Origin: an uncultured Curvibacter sp.
Lineage (GTDB): Bacteria > Pseudomonadota > Gammaproteobacteria > Burkholderiales > Burkholderiaceae
Length of the DNA: 10,393 nt
NCBI GenBank assembly: GCA_946481355.1
Contig: CAMLNH010000061.1
Location: forward strand, 1-10,393
Reading direction: 5' to 3'
Shown here: positions 1 to 7,725 of the stretch, piece after piece
Layout of the letters: each line of letters begins with the position of its first letter
How positions within the stretch are numbered: the first letter of the stretch is position 1
The notes under the pieces: generated by a model
Databases searched by the model: none
What the model was told of the DNA's origin: nothing
The model's input: the letters and a program-made list of their open reading frames with translations, nothing else
Translations under genes and position numbers: made by a program

Positions 1-526
1 TGCGCTTGATGGCCTCGCCGATCATACGGCGGTCCAGTTCGATCTGCTTCTCGCCCGGGCCGCCGCGCACGCCGGCACCACCGGTCTGGCGCTCCAGGTG
101 GGTCCAGCGGCGCACCAGACGGGTGCTCAGATACTGCAGGCGTGCCAGTTCCACCTGCAGCTTGCCTTCGTGGCTGCGTGCACGCTGGGCGAAAATTTCG
201 AGGATCAGCAGGGTGCGGTCGTTGACCGGCAGTTCCAGTGCACGTTCCAGGTTGCGCTGCTGGGCCGGGCTCAAGGCCTGGTCGAACAGGATCTCGCTGG
301 CGCCCAGCTGTGTGGCCAGCAGCTTGATTTCCTCGGCCTTGCCGCTGCCGACGAAGAGCGCCGCATCGGGCGCCTTGCGCTTGCAGGTGATGCGGCCCAC
401 GGGGTGCAGGCCGGCGGTCTCGGCCAGCAGGCCGAGCTCTTCCAGATCGGTATCGAAATGCGGCAGGCCGAGATCAACCCCGACCAGGATGGCCGATGCC
501 GGGGTCTGTTCAGTGGATGCGGACAA
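1..526 (-). CDS. hflX: GTPase HflX, N-terminal part (cut by window edge)
   Basis: HflX is a ribosome-binding GTPase that splits stalled or heat-damaged 70S ribosomes in the cytoplasm. Only the first 175 residues are here. They cover the N-terminal nucleotide-binding-like domain (CKRKAPDAALFVGSGKAEEI at about 48-67), the DRTLLILEIFAQRA stretch at about 103-116, and the family's Gly-rich signature GGAGVRGGPGEKQIE at about 149-163. The G-domain proper would lie beyond base 1. No ATG or GTG is available near the N terminus: an in-frame TGA lies 8 codons upstream of the first possible start, TTG at 526-524. That TTG gives the expected N terminus (SASTEQTPASAILVGVDLG). No good ribosome binding site precedes it. 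The gene follows hfq by 71 bases, the usual hfq-hflX pairing, with a hairpin between them. The family call is very secure; the exact start is less so. Confidence 0.95.
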   Translation of the reverse strand, partial: MSASTEQTPASAILVGVDLGLPHFDTDLEELGLLAETAGLHPVGRITCKRKAPDAALFVGSGKAEEIKLLATQLGASEILFDQALSPAQQRNLERALELPVNDRTLLILEIFAQRARSHEGKLQVELARLQYLSTRLVRRWTHLERQTGGAGVRGGPGEKQIELDRRMIGEAIKR

Positions 527-548
527 GGGGGACGCTGGCGCCTGTCAG

Positions 549-581
549 AAAATGAAACGGAAAGCCGGCGCGAAGCCGGCT
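549..581 (-). terminator. Stem-loop with T-rich tail between hfq and hflX
   Basis: Read on the minus strand, a perfect 7-bp stem AGCCGGC/GCCGGCT encloses the 5-base loop TTCGC. It is followed directly by a T-rich run (TTTCCGTTTCATTTT). This is the form of a factor-independent terminator. It starts 16 bases after the hfq stop and ends 22 bases before the hflX start. The tail is interrupted by C, G and A, so termination may be partial. That would make it an attenuator that ends most hfq messages and lets a fraction continue into hflX. The structure is seen in the sequence; the termination activity is inferred. Confidence 0.65.
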
Positions 582-597
582 GTCGCCCCCCGGGGCA

Positions 598-855
598 TCA
601 GGATGCACTGGGAGGAGCGTCGCCGCCCTCGCCGACCGAGAAGTTCACGGCACGGCCGGGCACGATGGTGGAGATGGCGTGCTTGTAGACCATCTGGGTC
701 ACGGTGTTGCGCAGCAGGACCACATACTGGTCGAAGGACTCGATCTGGCCTTGCAACTTGATGCCGTTGACGAGATAGATCGAGACCGGCACGTGCTCAC
801 GGCGCAGGGTATTGAGGAAGGGATCCTGCAGAAGCTGGCCTTTGTTATTGCTCAC
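598..855 (-). CDS. hfq: RNA chaperone Hfq
   Basis: This is the hexameric Sm-like RNA chaperone that pairs small RNAs with mRNAs in the cytoplasm. The 85-residue product matches family length. Sm1 spans about residues 10-50 ([31 protein letters not shown]). Sm2 is at about 53-68 and has the YKHAIST motif that lines the proximal RNA face (K58, H59). The rim carries R18 and R19, with H21 where E. coli has Arg. The C-terminal tail is short and probably disordered ([12 protein letters not shown]), unlike the longer E. coli tail. The start is GTG at 855, chosen because GGAG sits 6 bases upstream and the family begins [10 protein letters not shown] longer frame opening at 936 would add 27 unrelated residues. 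The gene lies 127 bases after der and just before hflX. Confidence 0.98.
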   Translation of the reverse strand: MSNNKGQLLQDPFLNTLRREHVPVSIYLVNGIKLQGQIESFDQYVVLLRNTVTQMVYKHAISTIVPGRAVNFSVGEGGDAPPSAS

Positions 856-868
856 GATATTCTCCGTG
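853..868 (-). promoter_or_regulatory. Ribosome binding site fixing the hfq GTG start
   Basis: On the minus strand the sequence reads ACGGAGAATATCGTG. GGAG is separated by 6 bases from the GTG codon. This placement, together with the conserved Hfq N terminus, decides for GTG over the upstream in-frame ATG at 936. Confidence 0.7.
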
Positions 869-892
869 TTCAAAAGTGATGAAGAAGTCGCC

Positions 893-901
893 ACCTTACC
901 A
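893..901 (-). promoter_or_regulatory. Possible extended -10 promoter for hfq
   Basis: The 127-base der-hfq gap (856-982) is the longest gap in the cluster, so a separate hfq promoter is plausible. The best candidate I see on the minus strand is TGGTAAGGT, a TGn extension followed by TAAGGT (3 of 6 matches to TATAAT), 37 bases before the GTG codon. No convincing -35 box is placed 16-18 bases upstream. I see no terminator hairpin after der in this gap, so read-through from der is also possible. Weak call. Confidence 0.25.
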
Positions 902-982
902 CAGCGGGACCGGATGCGCTTGACAGATGCGCGCAATGCCCGTTAGAGCCCGCAGATCGCAGGGGATAGCACCGGGTGCCGC

Positions 983-2320
983 CTACTCCTTGTCGGCGTA
1001 GGGATTGTCGGAGGTCTTGAACTCGATGCGCATGGGCGTGCCGACCAGGTCGAACTCCTTGCGAAACCAACCTTCGAGGTAGCGCTTGTAGGAATCGGGC
1101 ACGTGCTCCAGGGAATTGCCGTGGATCACGATGACCGGCGGGTTCATGCCGCCCTGGTGGGCGTAACGCATCTTGGGCCGGAACATGCCGGCACGCTTGG
1201 GGCTCTGGAACTGCACGGCCTGCTGCAGCAGGCGCGTGAGCACGGGCGTGGACATCTTGCGATTCGCGGCCTGGTAAGCCTTGGCGATGGAGGTCCATAG
1301 CGGCCCCAGGCCCTGGCGCTTTTGCGCCGAGATGAAATGGATGTTGGCAAACTTCAGGAAAGCCAGCCGCGTCTCGATGGAACGCTGCACGGTCTGGCGC
1401 TGGTAGTCGTCCACCGCATCCCATTTGTTGAGGGCCAGCACCACGGCACGGCCGCTCTCCAGGATGTAGCCGGCAATGTGGGCGTCCTGGTCGGTCACGC
1501 CCTGGGTGGCATCGATCAGCAGCAGCACGACGTTGGCCGACTCGATGGCCTGCAGGGTCTTGACTACCGAGAACTTCTCAATCGCTTCGAAGACCTGGCC
1601 CTTGCGGCGCAGGCCGGCGGTATCGATCAACTCGAACTTCTGGCCATTGCGCTCGAAGGGCACGCTGATGGCGTCCCGTGTGGTACCCGGCTGGTCAAAG
1701 GCCACCAGGCGCTCCTCGCCCAACCAGGTGTTGATCAGGGTGGACTTGCCCACATTGGGGCGACCGGCCACGGCCAGCTTGATGACGCCGGGACTCTCTT
1801 CCTCTTCGGCCTCGTCCTCATCGGGCAGGTTCAGCGGCGCCAGCGCCAGATCGACCAGGGAGCGGATGCCTTGGCCGTGCGCAGCCGATACCGGGTAGAC
1901 CTCGCCCAGGCCCAGTTCGTAGAACTCGCCCAGCTGGGTGCCTTCGGTCATGCCTTCGGCCTTGTTGGCCACCAGCACGCAGGGCTTGCCCAGGCGGCGC
2001 AGGTACTTAGCGATGTCGTGGTCCTGGGCCGAGAGGCCGCCACGCGCGTCGACGACGAAGATCACCACGTCCGCCTCGGCCACGGCCTGACGCGTCTGCT
2101 TGGCCATCTCCTTGTAGATGCCGCTCTCGGCCGTGGGCTCGAAGCCGCCGGTGTCGATGACGATGTACTCGTGCTTGCCCTGCTTGCCGTTGCCGTAATG
2201 GCGGTCGCGCGTGAGGCCGGCGAAGTCGGCCACGATGGCGTCGCGCGACTTGGTCAGCCGGTTGAACAGCGTGGATTTGCCGACGTTGGGGCGGCCGACC
2301 AGGGCCAGGACGGGTTTCAT
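983..2320 (-). CDS. der: Ribosome-assembly GTPase Der (EngA)
   Basis: Der is the double-G-domain GTPase needed for 50S subunit maturation in the cytoplasm. The 445-residue product has G-domain 1 (GRPNVGKS at 9-16, DTGG at 56-59, NKAE at 119-122), an acidic linker at about 167-176, G-domain 2 (GRPNVGKS at 186-193, DTAG at 233-236, NKWD at 298-301) and a C-terminal KH-like domain (about 355-445). The length suits betaproteobacterial Der, which lacks some E. coli extensions. The start is ATG at 2320, giving [12 protein letters not shown]. An earlier in-frame ATG at 2353 would add 11 residues and lie inside bamB. The bamB stop is 7 bases upstream, and the TAAGG overlapping that stop can serve as the Shine-Dalgarno, so the two genes look translationally coupled. 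It is probably the last gene of the operon before hfq. Confidence 0.98.
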   Translation of the reverse strand: MKPVLALVGRPNVGKSTLFNRLTKSRDAIVADFAGLTRDRHYGNGKQGKHEYIVIDTGGFEPTAESGIYKEMAKQTRQAVAEADVVIFVVDARGGLSAQDHDIAKYLRRLGKPCVLVANKAEGMTEGTQLGEFYELGLGEVYPVSAAHGQGIRSLVDLALAPLNLPDEDEAEEEESPGVIKLAVAGRPNVGKSTLINTWLGEERLVAFDQPGTTRDAISVPFERNGQKFELIDTAGLRRKGQVFEAIEKFSVVKTLQAIESANVVLLLIDATQGVTDQDAHIAGYILESGRAVVLALNKWDAVDDYQRQTVQRSIETRLAFLKFANIHFISAQKRQGLGPLWTSIAKAYQAANRKMSTPVLTRLLQQAVQFQSPKRAGMFRPKMRYAHQGGMNPPVIVIHGNSLEHVPDSYKRYLEGWFRKEFDLVGTPMRIEFKTSDNPYADKE

Positions 2321-2327
2321 GAAAGCC

Positions 2328-3452
2328 TTATTCAGGACGCAGGCCGAGCACACGGCCGTTGCGGGTCACGACGACCAGGGTGTTGCCGGCCAGCACGGGA
2401 GCGGAGGCGATGGGTGAGCCATCGGTCTCGATCCGGGCCTGCAGCGCGCCGTCGGCACGGGCCAGGAAGTGCAGGCGGCCGCCCTCGTCTCCCACGACCA
2501 GGCCTGGGCCCAGCAGCAGCGGGGCTGTGAGGCGGCGGTAGCGCAGCGCATTGCTGGACCAGAGGCGTTCGCCATCGTTGCGGCGCCAGGCGACCAGGGT
2601 GTCGTCGAATTCCACGCCCAGCAGCAGCTCGGCATCACCGCTCAGGCCCAGGGCGCCGGCGGCCGGCTTGGTCCACAGCAGTGCACCACGCGCCGCGTCC
2701 ACGCAACCCACGGTGGCCTGGAAGGAGCGCACGCAGACGTTGTCGCCCTGGCGGGCCACGCCGGTGACCAGGTCGACCAGGCGCTCGACGTCGTTGGTAC
2801 CGCGCGGGCTGGCCATGGGCAGTTCCCAGCGCGAGGTGCCGTTGAGCGGGTTCATGCCGACCAGGCGCGCACCCAGGCCCACGACCAGGGTATCGCCCAC
2901 GGCCATCAGGACGCCGGGCTGGCGCAGCACCAGCGGCTCGCCCGTGCGTGTCTGGGTCCAGAGACGGCGACCGCTGGCCCCGTCGAAAGCACTGACGCTG
3001 CGGTCGGCGCCGAGCACGAAGACGCGCGCGCCCGCCACCAGCGGCGCCGTGTAGCTGGGCGCACTCAGGCGCTGGCGCCAGAGTTCCTTGCCCGCCTGCA
3101 GCACCACGAGTTCGTTATCCGTCGTGACCACGGCCGCACTGCGACCGTCGTGGCCCACGCCGGCATTGAGCGAGGCCCCCGCCGGCGCGCGCCAGAGCAC
3201 TTCACCGGTGCGCGCGTCGAGCAGGCTGACGTCGCCGGCACCCGAGGCCAGGCCCACGGTGGCGCCAGCCGTCTGCACGACCAGCGGGAAATCCACCTTG
3301 CCGAGCTCGGCCGTCCAGACCTGGCGCACGCTGATCCGCTTGGGGTCGGGCTGCAACGGCGCCGGCTCGGGCCGCTTCGGGCCGCTGGAACAGGCCGCCA
3401 GCAGAGCCGCCAGCAAAGCAGCCGCGAGGGGCTGCAGCAAACGCCGCGTCAC
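2328..3452 (-). CDS. bamB: Outer-membrane protein assembly lipoprotein BamB
   Basis: BamB is the lipoprotein of the beta-barrel assembly machine that helps BamA insert outer-membrane proteins from the periplasmic side. The 374-residue product opens with a lipoprotein signal peptide ([18 protein letters not shown]) and the lipobox LAAC, with the lipidated cysteine at 21. Next comes a short Pro-rich linker, then PQQ-like beta-propeller blades across about 45-374. Typical blade sequences are [40 protein letters not shown] and [14 protein letters not shown]. The start is GTG at 3452. It overlaps the yfgM stop in the four bases GTGA, which indicates coupled translation. The yfgM-bamB-der order is conserved in proteobacteria and supports the assignment over other PQQ-propeller proteins. 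Confidence 0.95.
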   Translation of the reverse strand: MTRRLLQPLAAALLAALLAACSSGPKRPEPAPLQPDPKRISVRQVWTAELGKVDFPLVVQTAGATVGLASGAGDVSLLDARTGEVLWRAPAGASLNAGVGHDGRSAAVVTTDNELVVLQAGKELWRQRLSAPSYTAPLVAGARVFVLGADRSVSAFDGASGRRLWTQTRTGEPLVLRQPGVLMAVGDTLVVGLGARLVGMNPLNGTSRWELPMASPRGTNDVERLVDLVTGVARQGDNVCVRSFQATVGCVDAARGALLWTKPAAGALGLSGDAELLLGVEFDDTLVAWRRNDGERLWSSNALRYRRLTAPLLLGPGLVVGDEGGRLHFLARADGALQARIETDGSPIASAPVLAGNTLVVVTRNGRVLGLRPE

Positions 3453-4105
3453 TTTTTCTCCCCGGCCGCCGGCGTCTGCCCGAGCGCGGCCAGCTTGACG
3501 TCCACGACCTGACGGTAGCTGCTGCCGGCCTCCAGGCCGGCCCAGGCCTTCTGGTACTCAGCGGCGGCCTCGGTCTTCTTGCCCTGGGCCAGGTAGACAT
3601 CGCCGCGGCGATCGGCTGCGAGCGCGGTGAAGGAGGCCGGAAAGGTGGCACCCAGCACCTTGAGCGCCTCGTCGTAGGACTTGGCGTCGAGCAGCAATCC
3701 GGCCAGACGCAGACGCGCCAGGGCCTGGTAGCCCTCGTCGCGCCCGTCCTCGGCCACCCATTGCAGGGCAGCGCGGGCCGGCTCGTTGCGGCCGGCCGAA
3801 GCGTGCACCGCAGCCACCAGCAAGGCCGCCTGCTGCGCCTGGGTGGTGCGCGGGAACTTGTCCTTCATGTCGGCCAGGGCCCGATCCAGTCGCGCGGCGT
3901 CGTTGCCGCTGGCAATGCGTTCGACTTCCTCGTACAGGGCCGTGGCCTGCACGGCCTGACGGTTCTGCCAGAACTGCCAGCCGTTCCAGCCGGCGTAAAC
4001 GGAGAGCAGGGCAATGAGCGCCCAGCTGATCAGGCCGCCGTACTGTTTCCAGAAATGCTTGAACTGGTCAAGCTGCTCTTGTTCTTCAAGGTCGAGATGT
4101 GCCAT
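3449..4105 (-). CDS. yfgM: YfgM-family TPR membrane protein (SecYEG-associated)
   Basis: This is a YfgM/DUF2133-type protein. In E. coli YfgM is anchored in the inner membrane, associates with SecYEG and PpiD, and faces the periplasm. The 218-residue product has a short cytoplasmic N terminus that opens MAHLDLEEQEQLDQFKHFWK, as expected for the family. One transmembrane segment spans about 24-46 (GLISWALIALLSVYAGW). A TPR-like helical domain follows to the C terminus (LYEEVERIASG, LARLRLAGLLLDAKSYDEAL, RRGDVYLAQGKKTEAAAEYQKAW). The start is ATG at 4105, with only a weak GGA upstream. The hisS stop lies 12 bases before it and bamB overlaps its end by 4 bases, so it sits firmly inside the operon. 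Family assignment is secure from sequence and position; function in this organism is inferred. Confidence 0.92.
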   Translation of the reverse strand: MAHLDLEEQEQLDQFKHFWKQYGGLISWALIALLSVYAGWNGWQFWQNRQAVQATALYEEVERIASGNDAARLDRALADMKDKFPRTTQAQQAALLVAAVHASAGRNEPARAALQWVAEDGRDEGYQALARLRLAGLLLDAKSYDEALKVLGATFPASFTALAADRRGDVYLAQGKKTEAAAEYQKAWAGLEAGSSYRQVVDVKLAALGQTPAAGEKK

Positions 4106-4117
4106 GGGGGAATCCGG

Positions 4118-5425
4118 TTAGGTGTTCGATTTTAGGCGGGGGGCCCAGGTGGCCACGGCAGCCAGCGTTTCGCTGTGCTGTGCGCCGGTGCCGTCGCGCA
4201 GCGCCTTGATGGTGACTTCACCACGCGCCAGCTCGTCGGCACCGAAGATCAGCGCATAGCGCGCGCCGCTGCCGTCGGCCTTCTTGAACTGCGACTTCAT
4301 GCTGGACTGGCCGGGGTGCAGTACCACCGAGACGCCCGCCTCGCGCAGCGCCTCCAGCGCCACCATCACCTGCGGCAGCCCGTCTGCGGACGGCACGATG
4401 GCATAGGCATCGGGCACGGGCGCCTCGGGCAGCACGCCCACTTCTTCCAGCAGGAGCAGCATGCGCTCCAGGCCCATGCCGAAGCCCACGGCCGGCGCGG
4501 GCGCGCCGCCGAGCTGCTCGATCAGGCCGTCATAACGGCCGCCACCGCAGACCGTGCCCTGCGAGCCCAGCTTGTCGGTAACCCATTCGAAAACCGTCAG
4601 GTTGTAGTAGTCCAGACCGCGCACCAGGCGCGGGTTGATGCTGTAGGCCACGCCGGCCGCGTCCAGGATGGTGCGCACACCGTTGAAGTGGGCCAGCGAG
4701 GCCTCGCCCAGGAAGTCCAGCAGCTTGGGCGCGGCGTTCGCCATGTCCTGCAGGGCCGGGTTCTTGGTGTCGAGCACGCGCAGCGGGTTGCTGTGCATGC
4801 GACGCTTGCTGTCCTCGTCGAGCAGGTCCACATGCGCCTCGAGGTGCCGGATCAGCGCCTCGCGGTGGGCACGGCGCTCTTCGGGCGCGCCCAGGCAGTT
4901 GAGCTCCAGGCGGAAGTGCGCGCCGTCCTTCAGGCCCAGCTCGCGCAGCAGGCGGCTGCCCAGCAGGATCACCTCGGCGTCCACGTCCGGGCCGTGGAAG
5001 CCCAGGGCTTCCACACCCATCTGGTGAAACTGGCGGTAACGCCCCTTCTGCGGCCGCTCGCGGCGGAACATGGGGCCGAAGTAGTAGAGGCGGCGGCCCG
5101 AATCGCGAAGGAAGTTGTGCTCGGTCATGGCGCGCACGACGCCGGCCGTCATCTCGGGGCGCAGGGCCAGGTGCTCGGCCTGGCCGTGCTTGTCAGCACG
5201 GTCCTCGAAGGCGTACATCTCCTTCTCGACGATGTCGGTCACCTCGCCGATGCCGCGCACGAACAGCGCCGTGGGCTCGACGATGGGTGTGCGCACGTTC
5301 TGGTAGCCGTAGCGCTGCAGCACGCTGCGCATTCTGGCTTCCAGCCATTCCCAGCGCGCCGACTCGGGCGGCAGGATGTCGTTCATGCCTTTGACGGCAA
5401 GCAGTTTCTCTGGCTTGGATGCCAT
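4118..5425 (-). CDS. hisS: Histidyl-tRNA synthetase
   Basis: HisRS is a class II synthetase that charges tRNA-His with histidine in the cytoplasm. The 435-residue product matches family length. The N terminus ([20 protein letters not shown]) is diagnostic. Motif 1 lies around 44-62 ([17 protein letters not shown]), motif 2 around 114-139 ([24 protein letters not shown]) and motif 3 around 314-322 (GFGMGLERM). The histidine-specific elements RGLDYY (269-274) and GGGRYDGL (294-301) are intact. The C-terminal anticodon-binding domain runs from about 338 to 428. The catalytic domain is complete, so this is not the HisZ paralogue. The start is ATG at 5425, 23 bases after ispG, with only a weak AAGAG/AGAG ribosome site. 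Confidence 0.98.
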   Translation of the reverse strand: MASKPEKLLAVKGMNDILPPESARWEWLEARMRSVLQRYGYQNVRTPIVEPTALFVRGIGEVTDIVEKEMYAFEDRADKHGQAEHLALRPEMTAGVVRAMTEHNFLRDSGRRLYYFGPMFRRERPQKGRYRQFHQMGVEALGFHGPDVDAEVILLGSRLLRELGLKDGAHFRLELNCLGAPEERRAHREALIRHLEAHVDLLDEDSKRRMHSNPLRVLDTKNPALQDMANAAPKLLDFLGEASLAHFNGVRTILDAAGVAYSINPRLVRGLDYYNLTVFEWVTDKLGSQGTVCGGGRYDGLIEQLGGAPAPAVGFGMGLERMLLLLEEVGVLPEAPVPDAYAIVPSADGLPQVMVALEALREAGVSVVLHPGQSSMKSQFKKADGSGARYALIFGADELARGEVTIKALRDGTGAQHSETLAAVATWAPRLKSNT

Positions 5426-5448
5426 GTTCTCTGGACTCTTCGTGTGGT

Positions 5449-6729
5449 TCAGACCGTCTCGGCGACGGTCTTCTGGTGCGCGCCGAAACGGTTCTCGATA
5501 TAGGTTTCGACGATCTTCTGGAATTCCTGGGCGATGCCCTCGCCGCGCAAGGTCAGGCGCTTCTCGCCATCGATGAAAACCGGCGCCGCCGGTGCTTCAC
5601 CGGTGCCCGGCAGGCTGATACCGATGTCGGCATGTTTGCTCTCGCCCGGGCCGTTGACGATGCAACCCATGACCGCCACCTTGAGTGCTTCCACCCCCGG
5701 GTACTGCTTGCGCCACACAGGCATCTGCAGACGCAGGAAATCGTCGATCTGCTTGGCCAGTTCCTGGAAGGTGGTGCTGGTCGTGCGGCCGCAGCCCGGG
5801 CAGGCCGTGACGCTGGGTACGAAGATGCGCAGGCCCAGGGACTGCAGGATCTCGGAAGCAATCACCACTTCCTGCGTGCGCGACTCGCCCGGCTGGGGCG
5901 TGAGCGAGACACGGATGGTATCGCCTATGCCTTCCTGCAGCAGGATGGAGAGGGCCGTGCTTGATGCCACCGTGCCCTTGGTGCCCATGCCGGCCTCCGT
6001 CAGGCCCAGATGCAGGGGGTAGTCGCAGCGTTTCGCAAGTTCGCGGTAGACCGAGATCAGGTCCTGCACGCCGCTGACCTTGCACGACAGCAGAATCTGC
6101 TCGGGCGCCATGCCCAGCTCCTGGGCCATCTGCGCGGAGTCGATGGCTGAAGTGATCAAGGCCTCGTACATCACCGACTTGGCACCCCAGGGCTGGGTGC
6201 GGCGGCTGTTCTCGTCCATCAGGCCGGCCAGCAGCTCCTGGTCCAGGCTGCCCCAGTTGACGCCGATGCGCACGGGCTTGTTCCACTTGAGCGCGGCCTC
6301 GATCATCTGGCCGAACTGGCGGTCGCGTTTTTCGCCCTTGCCCACATTGCCGGGGTTGATGCGGTACTTGGACAGGGTCTCGGCGCAGGCCGGGTACTGC
6401 GTCAGCAAGGTGTGGCCGTTGTAGTGGAAGTCGCCCACCAGCGGCACGACGATGCCCATGCGGTCCAGCTGCTCGCGGATGTGCGGCACGGCCTGGGCGG
6501 CCTCGGGCGTGTTGACCGTGATACGCACCAGCTCGGAACCGGCCTGGGCCAGTTCCTTGACCTGGATGGCCGTGCCGATGACGTCCACCGTGTCGGTGTT
6601 GGTCATGGACTGCACACGCACGGGCGCGTCGCCGCCCACGGTGACCACATGGTCGCCCCAGACCACCCGCGCCTGGCGGGAACGCCGCGCACGCGGTGCA
6701 GCCGGCTCGATCGGCAGACAGTCGGACAC
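5449..6729 (-). CDS. ispG: 4-hydroxy-3-methylbut-2-en-1-yl diphosphate synthase IspG (GcpE)
   Basis: IspG is the [4Fe-4S] enzyme that converts methylerythritol cyclodiphosphate to HMBPP in the MEP isoprenoid pathway. The 426-residue product has a TIM-barrel N-terminal domain (VQSMTNTDT at 39-47, GDFHYNGH at 99-106, [14 protein letters not shown] at 121-134). Its C-terminal iron-sulfur domain carries the three cluster cysteines C310 and C313 (CPGCGR) and C356 ([10 protein letters not shown]), and the conserved Glu at 363. It is longer than the roughly 370-residue E. coli enzyme, including extra sequence around 165-190, as in other betaproteobacteria. The start is GTG at 6729, directly after the rodZ TAA with no gap. 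GAGGTG inside the last rodZ codons is 6 bases upstream, a strong coupled ribosome site. Confidence 0.98.
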   Translation of the reverse strand: MSDCLPIEPAAPRARRSRQARVVWGDHVVTVGGDAPVRVQSMTNTDTVDVIGTAIQVKELAQAGSELVRITVNTPEAAQAVPHIREQLDRMGIVVPLVGDFHYNGHTLLTQYPACAETLSKYRINPGNVGKGEKRDRQFGQMIEAALKWNKPVRIGVNWGSLDQELLAGLMDENSRRTQPWGAKSVMYEALITSAIDSAQMAQELGMAPEQILLSCKVSGVQDLISVYRELAKRCDYPLHLGLTEAGMGTKGTVASSTALSILLQEGIGDTIRVSLTPQPGESRTQEVVIASEILQSLGLRIFVPSVTACPGCGRTTSTTFQELAKQIDDFLRLQMPVWRKQYPGVEALKVAVMGCIVNGPGESKHADIGISLPGTGEAPAAPVFIDGEKRLTLRGEGIAQEFQKIVETYIENRFGAHQKTVAETV

Positions 6730-6741
6730 TTATTTCACCTC
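6727..6741 (-). promoter_or_regulatory. ispG ribosome binding site embedded in the rodZ end
   Basis: On the minus strand the junction reads GAGGTGAAATAAGTG. The GAG GTG AAA TAA codons end rodZ (Glu-Val-Lys-stop) and the next GTG starts ispG. GAGGTG is a near-consensus Shine-Dalgarno at 6 bases, so ribosomes finishing rodZ are well placed to start ispG. Confidence 0.75.
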
Positions 6742-7725
6742 GAATCGCGCCACACCACCGCGGCTGATCTCGTCCAACGGGAAGGGTTTGCCGCGCACGG
6801 TCACCTCGGTCACATCGGCACGGCCGATGGTCACGTTCAGCGGCAGCGGCCCGGACGCGCCCACGGGATCACCGGGCTCGATCATGCGGCTGAGCTGGAT
6901 GGCGCCATTGCCGTCGGTCACCTCGATCCAGGACGCCTCACGGGTCTTGAAGACCACGATGCCGGTGCTGGAAAGCTTCTTGCGCGGCGCCGGGGCTTCG
7001 GCTGCATCCGTAGCCGCAGCCTCCGTCGACGCGGCGGCCGGCTTGGCCGGCGGCGGCGTCTCGCGCGGCGTCGCCACGGGTGCCACGACCACCGGGGCCG
7101 GTTTGACGGGGGCCGGTTTGGCCGCCACCGGCGCAGGCGCGACCGGCGCCGCTTCCGCCGCGGCGGCCTGCGCGGGCTGCTGGGGCACCGGCGCCACGGC
7201 CGGGGCCTGCGTCGGCGCCGCCGGGGTGCTGGCCACGATGGCGCCGATCTCGGCACGCTGCTCGGTCGAGGGGAAGAAGATCAGCACCAGGGTTCCGAGC
7301 AGCACGGTCAGTGCGGCCAGCACCATGGGGCGCGAGAGACGGTCCAGGAAGGGGGTCTTGGCCACGTCGCCCGGCGTGTGGAAAGGGGTGTTGAGGCCGG
7401 CCTCGTCATAGTCCAGGCGCGGTGCGCGAGACTGCGGCAGCAGGGCCAGGGCCGGCGCGGGATCGATCTTGAGCGCGCGACAGATGCTGGAGGCCAGGGC
7501 ACGCACGAACACCGCGTCGGGCAACTGCTCGTAGCGGTCCGACTCCAGAGCTTCGAGCTTCTTGACCGAGACCTTGAGCGCCAGCGCCAGAGACGGCAGG
7601 TCGATGCCAGCCGCCTCGCGCGCCTGGCGCAGCAGGGTGCCGGCCGTGGTTGACGGCGTGGCCGCGACCGTGGCTGTCGTCTCGTCGTTCGCCGGTACGC
7701 TGCCGACGCCTGCCTCTTCACTCAT
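6730..7725 (-). CDS. rodZ: Cell-shape protein RodZ
   Basis: RodZ is a bitopic inner-membrane protein that ties MreB filaments to the cell-wall elongation machinery. From the preferred ATG at 7725 the product is 331 residues. It has a cytoplasmic helix-turn-helix domain at about 28-95 (GTLLRQAREAAGIDLPSLA, KVSVKKLEALESDRYEQLP, FVRALASSICRAL). One transmembrane segment is at about 133-152 (PMVLAALTVLLGTLVLIFF). A long Ala/Pro/Val/Lys-rich periplasmic linker spans about 165-250, and a C-terminal DUF4115 beta domain spans about 254-328 (ASWIEVTDGNG, GPLPLNVTIGRADVTEVTVRGKPF). The upstream in-frame ATG at 7743 lacks a ribosome site, whereas a GGGGGG run lies 5 bases before 7725. The start overlaps the pilF stop by 8 bases and the stop abuts ispG. 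Confidence 0.95.
   Translation of the reverse strand: MSEEAGVGSVPANDETTATVAATPSTTAGTLLRQAREAAGIDLPSLALALKVSVKKLEALESDRYEQLPDAVFVRALASSICRALKIDPAPALALLPQSRAPRLDYDEAGLNTPFHTPGDVAKTPFLDRLSRPMVLAALTVLLGTLVLIFFPSTEQRAEIGAIVASTPAAPTQAPAVAPVPQQPAQAAAAEAAPVAPAPVAAKPAPVKPAPVVVAPVATPRETPPPAKPAAASTEAAATDAAEAPAPRKKLSSTGIVVFKTREASWIEVTDGNGAIQLSRMIEPGDPVGASGPLPLNVTIGRADVTEVTVRGKPFPLDEISRGGVARFEVK

Noticed and set aside
856..936. 27-residue N-terminal extension of Hfq from an ATG at 936
   Set aside because: Hfq proteins begin at SNNKGQLLQ or close to it. The GTG at 855 has a good GGAG site, and the extension has no resemblance to the family.
961..982. Short GCAC/GTGC inverted repeat just after der
   Set aside because: Only 4 bp with a 3-base loop and no T tract; too weak to call a terminator.
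2321..2353. Der start 11 residues upstream
   Set aside because: The extension lies inside bamB and does not match the [12 protein letters not shown] start usual for Der.
1322..2530. 402-codon open frame on the plus strand opposite der
   Set aside because: It mirrors der codons. High G/C third positions suppress stops on the opposite strand, and the translation is low-complexity, rich in Gly, Leu, Gln and His, with no recognisable domain.
2469..3512. 347-codon open frame on the plus strand opposite bamB
   Set aside because: Shadow frame; composition rich in Ala, Gln, His and Arg, no domain, no promoter or ribosome site.
4175..5503. 442-codon open frame on the plus strand opposite hisS
   Set aside because: Same shadow effect. 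The hisS motifs are complete on the minus strand, and the plus-strand product has a composition typical of antisense frames.
6412..7653. 413-codon open frame on the plus strand opposite ispG and rodZ
   Set aside because: It crosses two firmly identified genes. Its Arg/Gly-rich runs are the reverse of the RodZ Ala/Pro linker.
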